DNA of 64,000 bases from Dasypus novemcinctus (taxonomy: Eukaryota > Chordata > Mammalia > Cingulata > Dasypodidae). The notes under the pieces were generated by a model that saw nothing but the letters and a program-made list of their open reading frames with translations, did no database searches and was not told the origin of the DNA. The stretch is taken from positions 95,919,157 to 95,983,156 of the forward strand of contig NC_080680.1 in NCBI RefSeq assembly GCF_030445035.2, read 5' to 3'. Shown here piece by piece: positions 1-10,699 of this stretch. The first letter of the stretch is position 1, and every line of letters begins with the position of its first letter. The translations under genes and the position numbers were made by a program.

Positions 1-1
1 T

Positions 2-2614
2 GACCCCACAGAATTTAAGACTATCATAAGAGGATACTTTGAAAAACTATATTCCAACAAAAATGACAATTTAGAGGAAATGGACAAATTCCTAGAAACT
101 CATAAGCAGCCCATACTGACGAAAGAAGAAATTGATGATCTTAACAAACCAATCACAAGCAAAGAGATAGAATCAGTCATTAAAAATCTCCCAACTAAGA
201 AGAGCCCAGGGCCAGATGGCTTCACAGGTGAATTCTACAAAACATTCCGGAAAGAACTAACACCAATCCTGTTGAAACTATTCAAAAAAATCGAAACAGA
301 AGGAACACTGCCTAATTCCTTCTATGATGCCAACATTACCCTAGTACCAAAGCCAAACAAAGACACCACAAGAAAGGAAATTTACAGACCAATTTCTCTA
401 ATGAACCTAGATGCAAAAATACTTAACAAAATACTTGCTAATCGTATTCAACAACACATTAAACAAATTATACACCATGACCAAGTGGGATTTATTCCAG
501 GTATGCAAGGATGGTTCAACATAAGAAAATCAATCAATGTAATACACCATATAAACAGATTGAGAGAAAAAAACCACATGATTATATCTATAGATGCAGA
601 AAAGGCATTTGACAAAATACAGCACCCCTTCCTGATAAAAACACTCCAAAAGATCAGAATACAAGGAAACTTTTTGAACATGATAAAGAGTATATATGAA
701 AAACCAAAAGCCAACATTGTTTACAATGGCGAAATCCTGAAATCCTTCCCTCTAAAATCAGGAACAAGACAAGGATGCCCACTGTCTCCGCTCCTATTTA
801 ACATTGTCTTGGAAGTACTTGCTCGAGCACTGAGACAAGAACCAGATATAAAAGGCATTCAAATTGGAAGGGAAGAAGTCAAAATTTCATTATTTGCAGA
901 TGACATGATCCTATATATAGAAAACCCTGAGAGATCTACAACAAAGCTCCTAGAACTCATAAATGAGTTTAGCAAAGTCACAGGTTATAAGATCAATGCG
1001 CAAAAATCAGTAGCATTTCTGTACACCAATAATGAGCAAGATCAGGAGGAAATCAAGAAACAAATACCATTCACAATAGTAAATAAAAAAATCAAATACT
1101 TAGGAATAAATTTAACTAAAGAGGTAAAAAACTTATACATGGGGAACTATACAAGATTGTTCAAGGAAATCAAAGAAGACCTAAATAAATGGAAGAATAT
1201 TCCCTGTTCATGGATAGGAAGACTGAATATTATTAAGATGTCTATCCTACCAAAACTGATCTACACATTCAATGCAATCCCAATAAACATCAACACAGCC
1301 TTCTTTAAGGAACTAGAAAAACTAACTATGAAATTTATTTGGAATAGAAAGAGGCCCCAAATAGCCAAAGACATATTGAAAAAGAAAAACGAAATAGGAG
1401 GAATCACATTACCTGACTTCAAAACATACTACAAAGCTACAGTAGTGAAAACAGCATGGTACTGGCATAAGGAGAGACACACAGACCAATGGAATCGAAT
1501 TGAAAGTTCAGATATAGAACCTCATGTATATAGCCATATAATATTCGATAAAGCCATCAAACCCTCTCAACTGGGAGAGAATGGCCTATTCAACAAATGG
1601 TGCCTGGAGAACTGGATAGCCATATGTAGAAGAATGAAAAAGGATTACCATCTCACACCTTATACAAAGATCAACTCAAGATGGATCAAAGACCTAAATA
1701 TAAGAGCCAAGACCATAAAGACCTTAGAAAGCAGTGTAGGGAAACATCTACAGGACCTTGTAATAGGAAATGGCTTCATGAATATCACACCAAAAGCACG
1801 AGCAGCAAAAGAACAAATAGATAAATGGGACTACCTCAGAATTAAAGCCTTCTGCACCTCAAAGGAGTTTGTCAAGAAAGTAAAAAGGGAACCCACACAA
1901 TGGGAGAAAATATTTGGCAACCATATATCTGATAAGAGACTTATAACTTGCATATATAAAGAACTCATATATCTTGAAAACAAAAAGATAAACAACCCAT
2001 TTAAGAAATGGGAAAAAGACTTAAACAGACACTTCTCCAAAGAAGAAATACAAATGGCTAAAAAGCACATGAAAAAATGCTCCAAATCTCTAGCTATCAG
2101 GGAAATGCAAATAAAAACTACAATGAGATACCATCTTACTCCCATAAGATTGGCAGCTATGAAAAAAACAGTAGAATACAAATGCTGGAGAGGATGTGAA
2201 GAAAGGGGAACACTCATCCATTGCTGGTGGGAATGCAGAAGGATCCAACCATTCTGGAGGACAGTTTGGCGGTTTCTCAAAAAATTATCCATAGATTTGC
2301 CATATGACCCAGCAATACCACTGCTGGGTATATACCCATCAGAACTGAAAACAAGGACATAAACCGATATATGTACACCAATGTTCATAGCAGCATTGTT
2401 CACTATCGCCAAAAGTTGGAATCAATCCAAATGCCCATCAACAGACGAGTGGATCAATAAAATATGATATATACACACAATGGAATACTACTCAGCTGTA
2501 AGAACCAATACACTACAATCGCACGTGATAACATGGATGAACCTTGAGAATCTTATGTTGAGTGAAGCAACCCAGGCATTGAAGGACAAATACTATATGA
2601 CCTCAATGATATGA
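2..2614 (+). pseudogene. L1 ORF2 (reverse transcriptase and C-terminal part), broken near the end
   Basis: ORF2 encodes the endonuclease/reverse transcriptase that copies L1 RNA into the genome by target-primed reverse transcription. The frame is open from base 2 to 2362; the first in-window ATG at 80 is an internal Met, not the true start. The reverse transcriptase core is complete: a KSPGPDGF block, the RPISLMN and [12 protein letters not shown] blocks, and the catalytic FADDM motif near 895. A C-terminal cysteine cluster (CWRGC...HCWWEC) lies near 2180-2235. The endonuclease domain is off the window. Two in-frame nonsense changes break the last 85 codons: TAA at 2360-2362, where sister copies read CAA, and TGA at 2465-2467, where they read TGG. 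The natural stop is at 2612-2614. The enzyme is therefore close to intact but probably inactive. Confidence 0.93.
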
Positions 2615-5155
2615 AATAAGTTAACTGCCTCAGAGAGCTAGAGTCTGGAAAAGTGGCTTACAGGAAATCGGGGGGTGGAGGAAGGATGTGAGTTAATGTC
2701 TACAGGGGTGGAATCTGTGATGAGCTGGTGGTAAGTATGAGCACAAAGAAGGGACAAAATGGGGGCAAGGGGTTACCTTTGGGTGGGGTTTTCTGGGTTT
2801 GAGGGGGGCTGGGGATGGGAAGAGGGGTAATATTGTCCAAGAAATAGGTGGGAGGGAGGGGCAACATATGAATATGGGAGAGTGTGAGAAGTTCGTTGAG
2901 AACTAAATGTTGAGTAAAATGTATCAAAGTATAAGTAGGAGGGTTACCTGGTTAGGACGCTCAGGGGGTATGGTCTGATGCGTGATGGACTCCGGACGGA
3001 ATAGCTGAAGGCTTATTTTGCCAAGGTGGGTTCTACCATTGGGTGGGGTGGACCCATATCCTGGGGAAGACTAATGCCGTCGAATAGAGAGAACTGTATA
3101 TCTCGTGAGAAAGGACGGCTCCCAGGGTATTAGATTGGCAGGCGTTGTGGGCCCTAAGGGGAGGGGAAAATGGATGTGGAATGGATGGAACAAAGGTAAA
3201 TAAGGGGGCAAAAGAGGAGTTATGTGAGAGTACACGGGGATGAATATAAAACAGCTAATATTACACCAAAAACATACAGGGGACGACAGACTAATAATGA
3301 AAACCATAAGACAAAACATAGGATAACTAAAAAATTTAAAAAACTGTACAGCCTAAAATATGGACCACATAGTAAACAGAAATGTCACCGTGTTTGAAAA
3401 CTATAGTGTTGGAATCTGTACATCAGTTTCAGGAAATATGATATGAATAAGTTAAAAGATTATTGCTGTGCAAGGGAAAAGGTTTTATGGTGGATCTGGG
3501 GAAATACTGTATATTGTATATATGAATTTCAGTGATCTAAGACTCTTCTGAAGCTGACATTATGTTGGGACTCACTTTACAGGAAGTTTTGGATCACAGA
3601 GTGGTTCAACAATGGCAGCGGAGGAATACTGATATGGGATGTTATTGACAGGATATATATGGTTGACAGGGAGTTATACAGAGCATATGCCCAGGGTATA
3701 TGGTAATGTCTATATATACTCATAGTGGAAACAAAAACAATAGCTGGGGGGGTACTGGGCTCCTGGCCGGGGGGTCACTGTTGTGGGCCCTGGGAGAGCA
3801 GCGGCAGTCCTCCAGGTGCAACGGCAAGAACCAGGAAGGAAGGAGGGTCCAACAGTGGGCTCATGATACTAATGGTTACACTTTTGAGCCTATACACCTG
3901 CAATAAGAACAAGGCCCAGAGTAGCATTGTGCCTGGGGGTTTCCTCCTGACAGCCTGCATGTTACTCAAATGTGGCCACTCTCACAGCCAAACTCAGCAT
4001 GTAGATGCAATGCATTCCCCCCAGCGTGGGACATGACACCCGGGGATGAGCCTCCCTGGCACCGAGGGATCACTACCACATACCAGCTGAAGAAGCAACT
4101 ATAAAATGACCTTGAATTAAAGATTCAATGCGGAACAGCAGAATATACCTGTCTACATATAATAACATGACTTTGGGAAGCTGTTTGACCTAATGTAAGG
4201 GGGAAATGGAAAGGAGAAATGAGATTATAAGGCTGTGAGTCTCTAAAAAAGAGTCTGGAGGTTGTCAGAAGGAATACCCTTATGTACAACTGAACAGAGT
4301 CTAAGAGACAGATAAGGTAGATACAACCCCAGGTATTGGTTCTTTTGAGGGATAAAGAGACCCACGGGTTCTATGGTCATGGCAGAAGGGGTTCATTGCC
4401 ATGACAGATAGCCCTTCTTTGGAGCTGGTGTTTCTGCGTGATGGAATTGGACTCAGAGGGGATCTCTTTTCACAAGACTTGCATGCTACTTTATTGGAAT
4501 TGTAGTCGGTGCTGGGTTTAAGATATATGTAGGGGATTTGAATCTCTGGACTGATAATATGACACCCAGGCCCTCAACAGACTTTAGCTCCTACACTTTG
4601 ATTTATTGGACTTACTCCACTCAGCTAACATGGAGTTGAAGAAGGTCAACCACCACAACATGGAGCCTAGAGTGTCTACAACTGGAAGCAGGAGGAGTGC
4701 ATCCAGTACCCATATGGAATCTAAGCCCTCACTTGACATAGATGTGCAATGGACACAACCAATCCAATGTCCACAGAGAAAATGTGGAATGGGTGTGGGA
4801 ACGGTAGCCATGGTGGCTGCTGGGTGTGGGGAACGGGAGGAAGAGATGAGATGTGGAGGCGTTTTCGGGACGTGGAGTTGTCCTGGATAGTGCTTCACGG
4901 ACAATTACGGGACATTATAGATCCCCCCAGGGCCCACTGGATGGAACATGAGAGAGTCTGCGCTATGATGTGGACCACTGACTATGGGGTGCAGTGATGC
5001 TCAGAGATGAACTTACCAGGTGCAATGGATGTGTCATGATGATGGGAGAGAGTGATGCTGTGGGGGGAGTGGGGGACGGGGGCGGTGGGGTTGAATGGGA
5101 CCTCATATTTTTCATAATGTAATTTAAAAAAATAAATAAATAATTAAAAAAAAGA
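2615..5155 (+). other. L1 long 3' UTR (copy 1)
   Basis: This non-coding stretch of about 2.5 kb follows ORF2. It recurs as related sequence at 9768-10558, 14552-15232, 19316-22135 and 40455-43440, and on the minus strand at 7455-8476 and 48290-50836. It contains overlapping open frames on both strands near 4584-4904, also found open in two sister copies. It ends in a G-rich run and an A-rich tail. Typical primate and rodent L1 3' UTRs are well under 1 kb. Confidence 0.85.
5062..5090 (+). other. G-rich run, possible G-quadruplex, at the L1 3' end
   Basis: Four or more runs of at least four G separated by short loops sit just upstream of the A-rich tail. Equivalent runs occur at 10462-10490, 15136-15165 and 43362-43393. 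G-rich tracts in L1 3' UTRs are known from other mammals. Folding here is inference. Confidence 0.6.
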
Positions 5156-5209
5156 ATTAGAGTGGATATCAATAAACTTCTACATAAAAGAAAAAAAAAT
5201 TAAAATGAC

Positions 5210-5900
5210 CATATCAATAGTAACATTAAAATGTAAATAAATTAAGAAAAACAGAGATTGTCAGACTGGATAAAAAGAAAAGGATGCAACTATTTGCTGT
5301 CATCAGTAAACATACAGTTTAGACTCAAAGATATAAATAGATTAAAAGCAGGGATGAAAAAAGATATATATGCTTACAGCAACCTGATGTCAGACAAACT
5401 TTAAAACAAAAAAATATTATTAAAGTTAAAGCGGTACACTTTAAATGACAAAAGGGTCAATCCCTCAGGAAGATGTAGCAATTATGAATACCAATGCACC
5501 TAAAAACGTGGCCTCAGGATACATGAAGCAAAACTTACAGAATTGAAGGTTGAAATAGATAACTGAACAATTATGGTTGGAGACTTCAATATCTCACTTT
5601 CAAAAATAGAAAAACAATTAGGCAGAAGACCATCAAGGACATAAAAGACCTGGGTGATGCTTAAATCAGCTAGACCTAGCAAACACCTATAGAACACTCA
5701 ATACAAGGACAACAGAATGAGCAATTCTTCTCAAATGCAGAGGATGAACTGTATTCCTCACAATAAGGTAAGCTTCAATAAATTTAAGAGAACTTATCTG
5801 GAAATATAAAGATAGATCCTCAGAAGTTTATGCATAGTAAGAGAAGATAAGGAAAGGTCTGGGAATAATTATTAATAGATGGGAAAAACACATCTAGTTG
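5210..5900 (+). mobile_element. Ancient L1 ORF2 endonuclease-region fragment
   Basis: The sequence is highly diverged, but the order of phrases follows the start of L1 ORF2: a block encoding an RLSDWIKR-like stretch, then the block before the GDFN-like motif near 5575, then the block around 5690-5720 that describes a sequential L1 endonuclease region. No open frame of useful length survives. It follows directly on the tail of copy 1 and is probably the older DNA that copy 1 landed in. Confidence 0.6.
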
Positions 5901-6400
5901 GTAGCAAAGACTGATTTGCAACAGTTAAGTGGTATACAAAGGTGATTGCAATCTCTCAGAATTCAGGGAAATAGTTGTCATTATGGTTGAAATACCATAC
6001 CCAATATCCATAGTGACTGATTTTATAGGAGTTTGAAAAAAGAAACAAACATTTCATACCAGGAGACTAATACAAATGAAGGAGGGCATGAGCTTGAATT
6101 CAAGGGCAGAACACCAAGATTTCAAAGGAAAAAATGAATAATAATGTCAGATTGAGTCTAGGTAATGGATTTATTTTAAAAATCCCTACAAACAGAAAAA
6201 TTAGAATGAGGGCTTAAAGAAAGGAATAAAATAAATAAAACTTACTTTAATAACAGTAACCACTTTATGTAACAAGGGAAAATGTCTATAATACATACAT
6301 ATTATATGTAAATATATAATACAACAATATATTAATATATAACACATGTAGCACATATAATATAAATTAAAGATTTGCTAATATTGAATAAACCTGGACA
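5901..6400. other. AT-rich stretch, no gene seen
   Basis: No coding signal. 6280-6360 is a run of alternating A/T simple sequence (degenerate TATA/ACATA). The rest may be extremely old L1 sequence that I cannot align by eye. Confidence 0.4.
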
Positions 6401-7150
6401 TTTTTGAAAAATTTTCACTTGGTTACATTATTTTATAAATGTACTATTGGATTCTATTTGCTGACACTTTATTTGACATTTTGCATTACTATTGTTGTTA
6501 TTGTCAATTTGAAATTTTCTTTTTGTACAGTCTTTATCAAGCTTAGATGTCAATCATATTATATTTTTACATAAAATGAATTAGAATGTTTTCCTATATT
6601 TTCAATGCTCTAAAAAAACCCATGCACCATTCCTACTCTCTTTCCTGGACCTTTGATAGAGTTCTCCATGAAACCATAAGAACCTCATTCTACCTATGGA
6701 GTACTTTCTTAATAGCTTCTCCATTTATTCTACAGAAATTGATGTGTTTAGACATTCTATAACATTTCAGTTTTGGTAATATGCATTTCCCTTAAAATTA
6801 TTATTCCAGCTAAATTTTCAAATTTATTTTGCATGGAGATGTGACTTTGGTATGATTCAGAAGTTTCCATAGGAAATTATTATTGATGTTGTTTACTTCA
6901 GTCATATTCATTTTTTCATTCAACAACACACTTAATCTTCTATTGTTCATCATTTCTTTATGAATCTTCAAGTTTCTTATATGGCCACTTTCCTTTTACC
7001 TGAAGAATTCCCCCTTGTTATTTCTTTGGTATTTCCTCTTGGTATTTCTTTGAATATAGTGATGCTGGCATGTGTTTTTGTTTATTTGTTTGTTTGTTTC
7101 TTTTTGGTGTTTGTTTTAGCTTTTATTTTCCTGAAGATATCTTTACTTCA
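6400..7150 (-). mobile_element. Ancient L1 ORF2 fragment, antisense
   Basis: The T-rich composition and phrase order resemble the complement of an old L1 reverse transcriptase region (for example the stretches near 6460-6560 and 6640-6720). The plus-strand open frame at 6960-7241 is a by-product of T-richness. The assignment is by pattern only. Confidence 0.4.
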
Positions 7151-7159
7151 CTCTCAGTA

Positions 7160-7450
7160 TTTATTTCCTGATTTCAAGATTTATTACACAGCTACATTAA
7201 TCAAGATAGTGTTATACCTCTGTCTAGATAGTCACATCTAAATTGGAATTGAGAGAGTACAGAAAATGATCCATCCATTTATGGACAGCTGATTTTTGAC
7301 AAAGGTGCCAAGACAATTCAGTTAAGAAAAGGGGTATTTTTTTCAACAAATGGTATTGTATATCCATATGTAAAACATGAAATATGACTCATATCTCATT
7401 AACAAATACAAATATTAACTCAAAGTAGTCATACAACTAAGTATAAAACA
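7160..7450 (+). mobile_element. Ancient L1 ORF2 fragment, sense
   Basis: The sequence near 7150-7210 corresponds to the ORF2 block encoding a PDFKxYYxAT-like stretch. 7240-7370 corresponds to the block that follows it (fixed order: complex-forming region, then SLFNKW-like). It is degraded and cut at 7450 by the T-rich start of a minus-strand L1 3' end. Confidence 0.6.
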
Positions 7451-7454
7451 AGCT

Positions 7455-8476
7455 AGAAAGCTTGTATTATTTTTTTCCTCCATTTTTTTAAAATGTTACA
7501 TTCAAAAAATATGAGGCCCCCACATACCCACCAACCCAACCCTCTCACCCAACTCCTTCCTAAATCAACAACCTCTTTCATCATCATGAGACATTCATTG
7601 CATTTGGTGAATACATTTTGGAGCACTGCTGCCCACATGGATAATGGTTTACATTGTAGTTTACACTCTCCCCCAGTCCACCCAGTGGGCCATGGCAGGA
7701 CATACATTGTCCAGCATCCGTCCCTGCAGTACCACATAGGACAACTCCAAGTCCTGAAAATGCTCCCACTTTTCCCTTCTTCTCTCCTGACCCTCAGCAG
7801 CTACCATGGCCATTTTCTCCATATCAATGCTACAATTTCTTCCATTACTAATTACAATAGTTCCATAGTAGAATATCAGTAAGTCCACTCTAATCCATAT
7901 TCTATTCCTCCAGACTGTGTACCCTGGGATGGTGATGTCCTCTATATTGAGAGGGGGCTTAAATTCCACATGGAGGATGGATGCAATTCTCCTACTTGCA
8001 GTTGTAGACACTCTTGGTTCCCTGCTGTGGTGGTTGACATTCACCACCCTGTTAGCTGGCAGGGGTAAGTCCAATAAACTAGAGGGTAGGAGTTGCAAGT
8101 CTGCTGAGGCTAAGGGCCTGGTTGTCACATGGACAGTCCAGAGATTCAGGTCTCCTGAGTATACACTAACCCCAGCACCAACCATAGATCCAGTAAAAGT
8201 GACAGAAGATGCATGTGTAGAAAGGTCACATCTGAGTCCAACTCCATCACACTCAGGAACACAAACTCCAAAGAGGGCCAACTGACATGGCCGTGAACTT
8301 CAGAGCCATCTGCCATGACCATAGAACCTGTGGGTCTCTGTAGCCCCCAGGAGAACCAGTACCTGGGGTTGTATCTACTTTGGCTACTTCTAGGACCCTG
8401 TTGAGATGTGCGTAAACACGACCCCTCTGATGACCTCTTGACTCTTTTGGAGACTCATAGCCATATAAACTCATTT
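7455..8476 (-). mobile_element. L1 3'-UTR piece, minus strand, 5' truncated
   Basis: The T-rich start at 7468-7495 is the complement of an L1 A-tail. The following kilobase is the complement of the long L1 3' UTR seen in copy 1 and copy 3, matching them back to the point equivalent to about 42410-42430. The long minus-strand frames here (for example 7661-8281) are frames within the 3' UTR, not genes. At 8476 the identity switches abruptly to antisense ORF1-region sequence. Confidence 0.85.
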
Positions 8477-9010
8477 GCCTCACTCTCAGTTTTGAAGAAT
8501 ATATTTGCAGATATAATATTCTGAGTTGGTAATTAGTTTTACTTTTCAGTATTATAAGGATGTCATTCCTTTGTCTTCTGGTTTCTATGCATTTTTTTGT
8601 TGTTGCTATGGTTAAAAAATCAGCTGTCATTCTTACTGTAGCTTATTTGAGCATGATGCTTTTTATCAATATGGTGCTTTTGATATTTTCCCTTTGTGCT
8701 TGGATTTCAGCAGTTGTACTATGACATAATTTTGGGGTTTCTTCATTTACATCCTGCTTTGGGTTTGCAGTTTCTTGAACTTATAGCTTGATGTCTTTCA
8801 TCAGTTTGGAATTGTTGAGAATTGTCCCTTGAATTGTTCCTTTTGATCTTTCTGTCTCTCTTCTCTCTTCCGGAATTCCAATAAATGTATTTTAGAATAT
8901 TTCTTTGTATTCCAAAATTTATGTATGAATGGAAAGCCATATAAACCTTATTTTATACTCTATGCATTCTATTTGGCTCATTTTCTCCTAATATGTCTTC
9001 AAAGCCTTTT
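8477..9010 (-). mobile_element. Old L1/HAL1-like ORF1-region fragment, antisense
   Basis: Phrases near 8490-8720 match, in order, the antisense of the ORF1 C-terminal region as also seen at 51380-51700. It is diverged with no frame kept. It abuts the L1 3'-UTR piece at 8476 with no poly(T) between them, so it is either an older target or part of one internally deleted element. Confidence 0.5.
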
Positions 9011-9539
9011 TCTTCTTTGTTTGATTTGATATTGTATAGCACTTGGTATACAGTGCATGATAGCCAAGCACAGAGCTGCCCGTAGCTTCCCTAGGCACAA
9101 CCCTCCCTAAGTGGTTTTATAGTGGAGTGCTCAGATGAGGAACTTTGCTGTGAAAAGCCTTTACCAGCACCCTAGAGATCAGATTTCCAGAAAGTTCCAG
9201 AGGATGGGCTTCTCTGTTATCCACCGAATTTCAGACTTTGGGAGAGGCCTGTTCCTTGGGTTCTCTATCTAAGCATTAAGGGTAATGGCTACTACTTATA
9301 TGTTTTATTCTTATATTCTGTAGCATTTCCTTCACTTCTTACTAGCCAGTCTCATGTTATGTTTAATATTAAACTTTCCCTGCTTACATTAATGTGAGGT
9401 TTCTCAATACTGATTGGGCCCTGACTGCTACAATACTGGAAAGAAAGAATTCATGAACCTGTAGACAGGTTTTAAAGAATAGATAAGTTGATTCCTGGGT
9501 TGAGAATGGGAGCTGAGGCTTAAGGTATGTAGAATTTTT
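9011..9539. other. No gene seen; unassigned sequence
   Basis: I see no coding frame and no repeat I can name with confidence. It may be the old 5' UTR that continues the antisense element at 8477-9010. Confidence 0.3.
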
Positions 9540-10690
9540 AATAATTTTTACTGTAAAAGTGGGTAAACGAATAGAGTTAATGGTAATACTTTATAGTATG
9601 ACTAAAACTGCTGATTTATAAATCTGATTGTGACAAAAAGCAGTAGTCTTTGGACATAAGTGTCAATTGAAAGGAAACTAGAGGATAATCTAGGTACTGT
9701 ATAACAGTGATTTGGGTGGTGGATAAAGATTATGGTTAATAGTATAAACATAAGAATGTTCTTCTTTCACCATGGCAGATGGGGTTCACTGCCATGGCAG
9801 ATGGCCCTTCTTTGGAGCTGGTGTTTCTGCATGATGGAATTGGACTCAGAGGGGATCTCTTCTCACAAGACTTGCATGCTACTTTATTGGAATTGTAGTT
9901 GGTGCTGGGGTTTAAGATCTATTTAGGGGATTTGAATCTCTGGACTGATAATAAGACACCCAGGCCCAGAGCCTCAACAGACTTCAGCTCCTACACTTTG
10001 ATTTATTGGACTTACCCCACTCAGCTAACATGGAGTTGAAGAAGGTCAACCACCACACCATGGAGCCTAGAGTGTCTACAACTGAAAGCAGGAGGAGTGC
10101 ATCCAGTATCCATGTGGAATCTAAGCCCCCACTTGACATAGATGTGCAATGGACACAACCAATCCAATGTCCACAGAGAAAATGTGGAATGGGTGTGGGA
10201 AGGGTAGCCATGGTGGCTGCTGGGTTTGGGGAATGGGAGGAAGAGATGAGACGTGGAGGCATTTTCGGGACGTGGAGTTGTCCTGGGCGGTGCTTCATGG
10301 ACAATTACGGGACATTGTAGATCCCCTCAGGGCCCACTGGATGGAACGTGGGAGAGTGTGGGCTATAATGTGGACCATTGACTGCGGGGTGCAGTGATGT
10401 TCAGAGATGTACTTACAGGGTGCAATGGATGTGTCACGATGATGGGAGAGAGTGTTGCTGTGGGGGGAGTGGGGGGTGGGGGTGGTGGGGTTGATTGGGA
10501 CCTCATATTTTTTTAATGTAATTTTTAAAAATAAATATATAATTTTAATAAAAAAAAGAATATCGTGATTTTAAAAAGAATATGGTGATAAATGGGAAAA
10601 TTACACCTAATGTAACTTATGAATAATAGTTAACAGTAATATTGTAATAGTTTTGTAGCAATGACAAAGAAATGAGTATAACAATTCTAA
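9540..10690 (+). mobile_element. Old L1 3' end, split by a younger L1 insertion
   Basis: 9540-9767 and 10560-10690 match, in order, the older L1 3'-end type also present at 22200-22480 (phrases around 'gtataacagtga', 'ataagaatgttctttca', and the block about a growing timeline of A-rich TAGTTATTAGTAATATT-like sequence). The two halves are separated by the insertion at 9768-10558, so they were contiguous before it. Confidence 0.6.
9768..10558 (+). mobile_element. L1 3'-UTR insertion, 5' truncated
   Basis: About 790 bp, nearly the same as 4380-5155 of copy 1, starting within the 3' UTR and running through the G-rich run (10462-10490) to an A-rich tail (10520-10558). It lies inside an older L1 3' end. 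I could not identify a convincing target duplication. It is a typical 5'-truncated, dead-on-arrival L1. Confidence 0.88.
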
Positions 10691-10699
10691 GGGATAAAA

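Larger units (their letters stand above)
1..5155 (+). mobile_element. LINE-1 copy 1, 3' part (window cuts its 5' side)
   Basis: The window opens inside ORF2 of a plus-strand LINE-1. After the ORF2 stop at 2612-2614 comes about 2.5 kb of non-coding 3' UTR. It ends in a G-rich run at 5062-5090 and an A-rich tail near 5125-5155. The same 3' UTR recurs many times in the window, which fixes its extent. Compared with the other long copies the reading frame is well kept, so this is one of the younger insertions here. Its 5' end and the left target duplication lie outside the window. Confidence 0.95.

Noticed and set aside
7661-8281. Minus-strand open frame of 206 codons as a possible gene
   Set aside because: It lies wholly in a copy of the long L1 3' UTR. 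The equivalent place in other copies is broken differently, and no protein feature is seen.
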